Of a DNA stretch of 64,000 nucleotides, positions 58,978 through 64,000 are shown in pieces. Origin of the DNA: Gemmatimonadota bacterium (GTDB lineage Bacteria; JAAXHH01); assembly GCA_009838645.1 (NCBI GenBank), contig VXRC01000039.1, forward strand, positions 1 through 64,000. The letters are read 5' to 3'. The notes under the pieces are model-generated. The model saw only the letters and a program-made list of their open reading frames with translations. It made no database searches and was not told the origin of the DNA. Both the position numbers and the translations under genes were made by a program. The first letter of the stretch is position 1; the number at the start of each line of letters is the position of its first letter.

Positions 58978-61900
58978 TCATCGCAGATCCTTCAACACCG
59001 TGTATCGCCGCGCTTCTTCTCGCGATCCGGCCAAGACCAGGTAAGCGGTATCCTCGCTGACTCCGCGGGCGGCCACCTCGTGACCCCGCATGAGCTTCAG
59101 GTGGCCTCCGTCGGCGCCCCAACTGTCCATCCGGACGCCGCTCCCCGGCGAAACGAGTACGAATGTCCGCCCGGTGCGCGGGTTGGCGGCGGCGGCCCAG
59201 TGTCCGCCATCCTGTTCGACATACCACGGGCGCCGCTTCCGCTCGCCGTCCGCCGAGAACAGAACGGTGTCGGCCATCTCGCCGTCGGGCTTCAGGAACA
59301 GATGCCATCCGCCCCTCAGCCGCCGGTGCGCGGCGCTCTCGTTCAGCAGCCTCCATACCAGTTTGATTACCGGACCGCCCCCCAGGGTCAGAGTATCGAG
59401 TTCCAGGGTCAGGCCGCGGGACGCCTCATTGGACAACGCCACCCGCTGGCGCAGGCCCGTCCATTCGAGACCCCGGGCGCGATAGGAGACCGGCTCCGCG
59501 GCGAACGTCTCGTCCTCGAGAGACGCCGTCCAGGACATGCGGTCCGATACGATCTCGGGCTGCAGCCCGCCATACCAGGGGTAGCTCCATCCGAAGGCTT
59601 CGGGTTGGGGAAAGGCGGTAGCAAGGTGGTTGCATTCGCCGCCGGCATCCCGGATGGCGCTCACGGATCCGAGGAAGGAGGGAGCCACGTCGATTTCGAG
59701 CCGCTGGTTTCGAATGGTATACACCCTGTGACCCCCGGATTCGACCTCATCGACTTCCACGGCCGATCCGTCCGTCATCCGGACGAGGGGCAGCTCGACC
59801 TCCGCGCCGCGCTCCCCGCTGTCCAGCACCATGCGGCCGGTGTAGACGCCGGGCGGCCGCGACGTGGAAAGGCGCACCGAACCATCGAAGGGTTGCCGCC
59901 AGTCGATCTCGGAGAACGAAACCCACGGCGGGTCGCACCGCCACCCGTCGGGCATGACGAAGGAAACGGTCCCGCTGGCCTTACGGGACTTCCACTGCGC
60001 AATCCGGAAACGGAGGTCGGTCTCGTCTCCGCTTACCACGGCTACGGGCGGATCGGTCGTCGCCTCGAATTCGTCCAGGATCCGCGGGGCGGACTCGCCT
60101 TCTCCGACCGGTTCCCCCCGGATACGCCGCCACAGCCGGCGCACGCCTTGCCAGCCGCCGTCCCCGACGCGCAGTCTCAGGGCGCCGAAGGAGACGCGGG
60201 ACTGGGGCGCGCAGGTCGTCTCCACGCTCACCGACTGGAATTCAAAACCGTTCCATTCGACCTCGTCCAGGCCGTCGGGCCACAGAACCCCCATCGTTCC
60301 GTGGGGCATTTCGTAAGCGCCCCACGATTCCGCGTAGCTGTCGCCCATCTTGAAATCGTAATCGTCCGGCGCGGACCGATCGCTGCAACGGGCCTTGAGG
60401 ATTCCTTCCCGAAGCGGCAGCGTCAGCGCCGCCTGATCCGCGCCACCGTTCGTGACGAACTGGTAGAGGTGGGAGGTGCGGGGGTCGAAGCCGGTATTCT
60501 CCAGCGTGTGCTCCACGGTGATGACCGGCCCGGCGTTCAACCGGATGATCCGGCTGAAGACGAGGCCGGGGGCCCTTCGGGGTGCATAGGTTGCCGTGAG
60601 GACCACGCCGTTCCCATCCCCTTCGGCTTTCAGCTTGAAGTCCGACTCGCTGTATTCGCTGGGCCACTTCGGCGGTATGGGACGCCCGCCTTCCGTTCCC
60701 AGATGCCTCCCAGTGGCCCGGTCGCTGATCTTCAGTTGGCCGCCCTCGGCCTCCAGGTTTGCCCGGAAGATCTCGTTCTCGAACCGTATCGCGCCGTCCT
60801 GGTGGTACAACATTCCGCCCGGCGCCAAAGCGAAGACGGCGTGTTTCGCATCCGCCAGGTCGACCGGTCCGCCCTCCCGTTCCAGTCGGCCCGACAGGGT
60901 AAGTCCGAACACGCCCGGGCGGTCCGCCTCGAGGACGATTTCGAATCCTCCGTATCCCCGGGCGGGCACCGCGACGGATCGTGCGGTCCGGTCCACCAAG
61001 AGGCCGTCCGATGCCGTGATGCGGACCTGCGCTTCGACGTCTTCGGCCAACTGGCTGTGCAGGTTTACGCGCACCGGACGCGGCGCGCCGGGAGCCAGGG
61101 TGATCTCCCCGGGATCGATGGAAACAGACATCTCGACCCGCGGCCGGATACCGGTGGCGAGGTCGATGAGAAGATCGTCCCAACGTATGCTGGTGCGCAC
61201 CCTCGGCGCAGTCTTTTTAACGTCCACGGTTTCGGCTTTGGCCGACACACTCACCGGCGCTTCCAGGGAGATATTCTCGCCGGGTCCCAGCGTCTTCCGG
61301 CAGTGGTAGTCGATGGACAGGTCGCCCGTCTCTTTCGCCGTTAACGCGACGGAGGCGGGAACGTCCTTCCGGTTCTCCAGTTTCCACCGAAGGACCGTCT
61401 GCCCGCCCCGCACCGGCTCGATGTCGTCCACCGTCGCCCAGGCGGACAAATCCGCCGTCTCCACCGCGGTCACGTGCCGGGCTTCGCGGTCCACCCGGAC
61501 CGTCAGTCCCTCCCGGTCCCCGGCGGACCCGGCTTTATCGGATGGCGGCGTCCGTTCGGCAGATGCGGCTACATCCGCGCCAGACCCGGTACCGCCGACA
61601 GAGGCCGCCGTCCCCCCGGCCGTAAACCGGTAGGTAAAAACCCGCAGCCCTTCCCAGGTTTCGTCGTCGGGATACTGGTCGATCCGCCGCTCCAGGGATT
61701 CGTACCAGTCGTGCCGGTCGAAGAAGTACCGCGTACAGGGCATCTCGAGGATGGCGGGCATGTAGTTGCGCATTATCGGCCAGCCTCCGGCGTCCCAGAA
61801 GAAGCCCGTCCGCTTGTAAGGCGCCATCGCCTTCACGTTCCCCGACCAGGTATCGAGGTCGAGATGGTACTTCTTGTCTTCGATGGCCTTCTCCACCGAG

Positions 61901-62214
61901 CGGACGAGCAGCCGCCGGCCGATGCTCCTGCCCTGGAAGCGCGGGGAGACGTTCAACAGCGCGAGGTAGAGGGCCTCGCCGTCGTCCTTGTCGTATACCA
62001 GGGAACAGTACCCGCCGATCTTCTCCCCTTCGGCCCAGACGAAGACCGCGGTGTATTCCTCCTTTTCGTGCCAGTCCCGGATGTCCCGCGCCGTCGTGGG
62101 CACGCCGCTGTTCCAGGTGCCGGGCCATTCGCCGTCGCTTTCGTTCCACATTTCGGCGATCGCGACGGCATCCCGCACGGGGTCGATCAACCTCAGATTG
62201 GCTTGTTCCGCCAT
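58978..62214 (-). CDS. GNAT acetyltransferase fused to duplicated Ig-like/mutarotase-like beta-sandwich modules
   Basis: A 1078-residue protein without signal peptide. Residues 1-165 are a GNAT N-acetyltransferase, with the acetyl-CoA loop in LYLALLNVSPRFQGRSIGRR; the loop QGRSIG spans 94-99. A Gly/Ala/Ser linker (about 199-236) follows. The remaining 840 residues contain no enzyme motif I can name. They look like two related pairs: an Ig-like strand domain (about 365-450 and 715-812, both with a PGV(F/Y) turn) and a larger sugar-mutarotase/glycoside-hydrolase-like beta-sandwich (about 470-700 and 817-1078). The ATG at 62214 has GGAG 7 bp upstream. It lies 28 bp after the sulfatase gene in the same run. 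The beta-sandwich assignments are by eye. Confidence 0.72.
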   Translation of the reverse strand: MAEQANLRLIDPVRDAVAIAEMWNESDGEWPGTWNSGVPTTARDIRDWHEKEEYTAVFVWAEGEKIGGYCSLVYDKDDGEALYLALLNVSPRFQGRSIGRRLLVRSVEKAIEDKKYHLDLDTWSGNVKAMAPYKRTGFFWDAGGWPIMRNYMPAILEMPCTRYFFDRHDWYESLERRIDQYPDDETWEGLRVFTYRFTAGGTAASVGGTGSGADVAASAERTPPSDKAGSAGDREGLTVRVDREARHVTAVETADLSAWATVDDIEPVRGGQTVLRWKLENRKDVPASVALTAKETGDLSIDYHCRKTLGPGENISLEAPVSVSAKAETVDVKKTAPRVRTSIRWDDLLIDLATGIRPRVEMSVSIDPGEITLAPGAPRPVRVNLHSQLAEDVEAQVRITASDGLLVDRTARSVAVPARGYGGFEIVLEADRPGVFGLTLSGRLEREGGPVDLADAKHAVFALAPGGMLYHQDGAIRFENEIFRANLEAEGGQLKISDRATGRHLGTEGGRPIPPKWPSEYSESDFKLKAEGDGNGVVLTATYAPRRAPGLVFSRIIRLNAGPVITVEHTLENTGFDPRTSHLYQFVTNGGADQAALTLPLREGILKARCSDRSAPDDYDFKMGDSYAESWGAYEMPHGTMGVLWPDGLDEVEWNGFEFQSVSVETTCAPQSRVSFGALRLRVGDGGWQGVRRLWRRIRGEPVGEGESAPRILDEFEATTDPPVAVVSGDETDLRFRIAQWKSRKASGTVSFVMPDGWRCDPPWVSFSEIDWRQPFDGSVRLSTSRPPGVYTGRMVLDSGERGAEVELPLVRMTDGSAVEVDEVESGGHRVYTIRNQRLEIDVAPSFLGSVSAIRDAGGECNHLATAFPQPEAFGWSYPWYGGLQPEIVSDRMSWTASLEDETFAAEPVSYRARGLEWTGLRQRVALSNEASRGLTLELDTLTLGGGPVIKLVWRLLNESAAHRRLRGGWHLFLKPDGEMADTVLFSADGERKRRPWYVEQDGGHWAAAANPRTGRTFVLVSPGSGVRMDSWGADGGHLKLMRGHEVAARGVSEDTAYLVLAGSREEARRYTVLKDLR

Positions 62215-62242
62215 CGTCAACTCCTCACTATCTACTTTCTAT

Positions 62243-63691
62243 CTACTCACCATCACAAGTTGTCCCGCCATGTTCCGGCCTACTGCGTCGATCAGGCGGG
62301 GAAACCACATGGTCGTGGGGGATCGCTCCGGCTTCGTTCACTTCATAGCCGAACTTCTCCAGGTAATGGCCGGCGGGAAGCAGTGCGTCGCCCCGCCGAT
62401 CCATCTCTTTCTGTAACTGGCCGTCCAGCCGGCGCTGCAGGTCGGCGTGTTCCTCTCGGCCAGCCAGGTTTGACAGCTGGCAGGGATCCTCCCGGTTGTC
62501 GTACAGCAGCCAGGGCCCGTCGAGATTGCGTACATAGGTGTGTCCGGCGCTCCGGATGCCCCGCCAGGGCTGGCCCCGGTATTCCGAGAAGGGCGCGATG
62601 CTCATGATATAGGCGGCATCGTTGCCCGTAAAGGCCTCGCCCCGCACCGCCGGGGCGTGGTCCAGGCCCTCGCAGGTATCGGGGACGGGGATGCCCGCCA
62701 GGCCGAGGAGCGTCGGCATGATGTCCACCACGTTGAAGGGGGTGCCGATCCGGGGTCCCGCATGGGCCCGGTCCGACTGGTCCCGGTCCGACTGGTCCGG
62801 GCAACGCATGACGAAGGGAACGCGGATGGACTCGTCCCAGGGGTGCTGCTTGCGCTGGCGGCCCTGGGACCCAAGCATGTCGCCGTGGTCCGAAGTATAT
62901 ACGAAAACTGTTTCGTCCATCAGTCCCTGTTCTTCGAGGACGCCGCCGAGCCGCGCCAACTGGTCGTCGAGGGCCGTGATATGTGCGTAATATCCCGCCA
63001 GGTCGGTCCGGGCAGGATCGGGACAGTTGGGACGCACCTCCACTTCCTCCGGCGGGTACATGTCGAGGTAGCGGCCGGGCACGGCGTCGTAGGGATTATG
63101 CGGCGGCCCCCACGACAGCACCAGCGCAAAGGGCCGGTCCTGCTTCCGATCCTGGCTCCGATCCCGTCTCCGGTCCCGTCCCCGGGTGCGCAGGTATTCG
63201 ATGGCCAGGGAAGTCTGCGCCTCCGCATCGTACCCGTTCCAGTACAGCGGCGCTTCCGAATCCCGGTAGTACAGGGAGTGCATGTAGTCGTGGGTGCAGT
63301 TGCCCACGGCCCAGAAATCGAACCCCTGCCTGCGGGGTCCGGGCGGCGTGAATCCGCCCCGGGACGGACCGTCGAGATGCCATTTCCCGATGTAGGCCGT
63401 GTCGTAGCCCGCCGCGCGCAGGACCGTGCCCAGGGTCGGTCGGTCCGTCGGAAGCCGCACGTCGTTCATGAACATGCCGGTCGTCAACGGATACTGTCCG
63501 GTCAGAAAAGCCGCCCGCCAGGGCGTGCAGACCGGGATGTTGGCGACCGCCAGGTCGAAGACGACGCCCTCGTCGGCCATGCGGTCCATGAACGGCGTCC
63601 GCACCTGGCAGCTGCCGCCGAAGCCGGTGCTGCACCATCGGTGCTGATCGCTAAACACGAAAACGATATTCCTGGCACGGTGCTTGGACAT
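62243..63691 (-). CDS. Cys-type sulfatase without signal peptide, CTPWR active site
   Basis: A 482-residue sulfatase. D15-Q16 lies in VFVFSDQHRW and the formylglycine motif is C55-T-P-W-R59 in NIPVCTPWRAAFLTGQYP. The usual Ser at the fourth position is Trp, but the CxPxR core for maturation is kept. K103/H105 are in GKWHLDG, H198 in GPPHNP and D268-H269 in YTSDHGDMLG. Two Arg/Asp/Gln-rich stretches (about 169-186 and 298-310) are coded by short tandem repeats. There is no signal peptide. It is transcribed with the GNAT fusion downstream and a DUF4202 gene upstream. Substrate unknown. Confidence 0.93.
   Translation of the reverse strand: MSKHRARNIVFVFSDQHRWCSTGFGGSCQVRTPFMDRMADEGVVFDLAVANIPVCTPWRAAFLTGQYPLTTGMFMNDVRLPTDRPTLGTVLRAAGYDTAYIGKWHLDGPSRGGFTPPGPRRQGFDFWAVGNCTHDYMHSLYYRDSEAPLYWNGYDAEAQTSLAIEYLRTRGRDRRRDRSQDRKQDRPFALVLSWGPPHNPYDAVPGRYLDMYPPEEVEVRPNCPDPARTDLAGYYAHITALDDQLARLGGVLEEQGLMDETVFVYTSDHGDMLGSQGRQRKQHPWDESIRVPFVMRCPDQSDRDQSDRAHAGPRIGTPFNVVDIMPTLLGLAGIPVPDTCEGLDHAPAVRGEAFTGNDAAYIMSIAPFSEYRGQPWRGIRSAGHTYVRNLDGPWLLYDNREDPCQLSNLAGREEHADLQRRLDGQLQKEMDRRGDALLPAGHYLEKFGYEVNEAGAIPHDHVVSPPDRRSRPEHGGTTCDGE
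62771..62800. repeat. 15-bp tandem repeat in the second sulfatase gene
   Basis: Two near-identical 15-bp units beginning GTCCGACTGGTCC encode a DQSDR-type repeat near residue 300. Confidence 0.8.
63140..63187. repeat. 12-bp tandem repeat in the second sulfatase gene
   Basis: Four degenerate 12-bp units (first two CTGCTTCCGATC and CTGGCTCCGATC) encode the Arg/Asp/Gln-rich loop near residues 169-186. Confidence 0.75.
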
Positions 63692-63735
63692 GGATCGCTA
63701 CCTCCGTGTTACGCGGTTACGCTACCCGGCCGCCG

Positions 63736-64000
63736 TTACGTGCGCCGGCCCGTCCGGGCGACCCGGACCGCCCGGTCCAGCAACGACTTCAACGCGGGAG
63801 TAAAGTCGATATCCCGCACCGCCTCCCGACCCGCGGAGGACATCTTCTTCCAGGTCTTCGCCAGGATTTCGACCAGTTTTTCTTCTCTGTGCTTCTTCGA
63901 AAACGCGGGCAGATAGTGCCGGAGAAACACCAGGCAGGCGACGTCCTCGAGGGCCTGCGCCTCGGGGTCCGACTTGAAGCGTTCTTTCCGGACGAGGGCC
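63736..64000 (-). CDS. DUF4202 family protein, C-terminal part (5' end outside the window)
   Basis: The last 88 codons of a leftward gene that enters from beyond base 64000. The visible part, with QALEDVACLVFLRHYLPAFS and the later KLVEILAKTWKKMSSAGREA, matches the C-terminal end of the DUF4202 family, including its LEDVACLVFL and KTWxKMS signatures. Family proteins are about 190-200 residues and of unknown biochemical role; the conserved charged residues suggest an enzyme. It ends 45 bp before the start of the second sulfatase and is probably in the same transcript. A TAA at 63736-63738 ends it. Confidence 0.85.
   Translation of the reverse strand, partial: ALVRKERFKSDPEAQALEDVACLVFLRHYLPAFSKKHREEKLVEILAKTWKKMSSAGREAVRDIDFTPALKSLLDRAVRVARTGRRT

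Noticed and set aside
58969-61344. A 791-residue open frame opposite the GNAT fusion
   Set aside because: No domain or sensible start; the minus-strand frame has a GNAT motif, a Shine-Dalgarno site and operon-like spacing.

Overview
The window is GC-rich, densely coded bacterial DNA with 46 protein genes (two cut by the window ends) and one tRNA-Glu. The cell is clearly diderm: there is a complete tolQ-tolR-tolA-tolB-cpoB-pal locus, two TonB-dependent receptors, a large beta-barrel protein with a TolB-like propeller, and a DUF5916-type outer-membrane protein. Cys-type sulfatases, a Gfo/Idh/MocA oxidoreductase, a mannonate-dehydratase-like enzyme and PD40 propellers together suggest an uncultivated member of the FCB/Latescibacterota-Gemmatimonadota area. 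That placement is inference from gene content, not a measured phylogeny.

Layout. 1-2.9 kb (minus): a haem O/cytochrome-oxidase assembly set (CopD-like, ctaB, DUF420) runs into an ECF S-component and moaC. 3.1-9.4 kb (plus): a ROK sugar kinase, an M20 peptidase, a quinone reductase and a pentose-phosphate block (transaldolase, 6-phosphogluconate dehydrogenase, ribulose-phosphate epimerase). 9.4-15.6 kb: a MATE exporter, an orphan LivK-like lipoprotein, tRNA-Glu, a Gfo/Idh oxidoreductase, a HAD hydrolase and a D-2-hydroxyacid dehydrogenase. 15.9-21.9 kb (plus): a secreted M19 dipeptidase, larB, larC, a fused two-headed ECF ATPase and an amidohydrolase, all tightly packed. 21.9-27.8 kb (minus): the tol-pal locus with two pal paralogues. 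27.9-33.4 kb (minus): an alcohol dehydrogenase, a ferredoxin-NADP reductase and a metalloprotease/PD40/beta-barrel protein.

33.7-41.9 kb (minus): two tandem TonB receptors, an NCS2 purine permease and tsaD. 42.2-45.8 kb (minus): a DUF4097-like protein, proline dehydrogenase and a sulfatase. 46.2-48.9 kb (plus): the DUF5916 protein. 49-54 kb (minus): a mannonate-dehydratase-like enzyme, parC and parE. 54.3-57.8 kb (minus): a DRE-TIM aldolase, an M20 deacylase and an acyl-CoA dehydrogenase. 58.1-58.9 kb (plus): methionine aminopeptidase. 59-64 kb (minus): a DUF4202 fragment, a second sulfatase and a 1078-residue fusion of a GNAT acetyltransferase with duplicated sugar-enzyme-like beta-sandwich modules.

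Two themes cut across the window. Several genes have near-consensus sigma-70 promoters of the TTGACA/TATAAT type. Short tandem duplications (9-36 bp) recur in coding linkers and at start codons, stop codons and promoters. The most unusual items are the GNAT fusion, the larBC/two-headed ECF ATPase block, and the duplicated Pal proteins with TolA-like helices next to an unusually short TolA.
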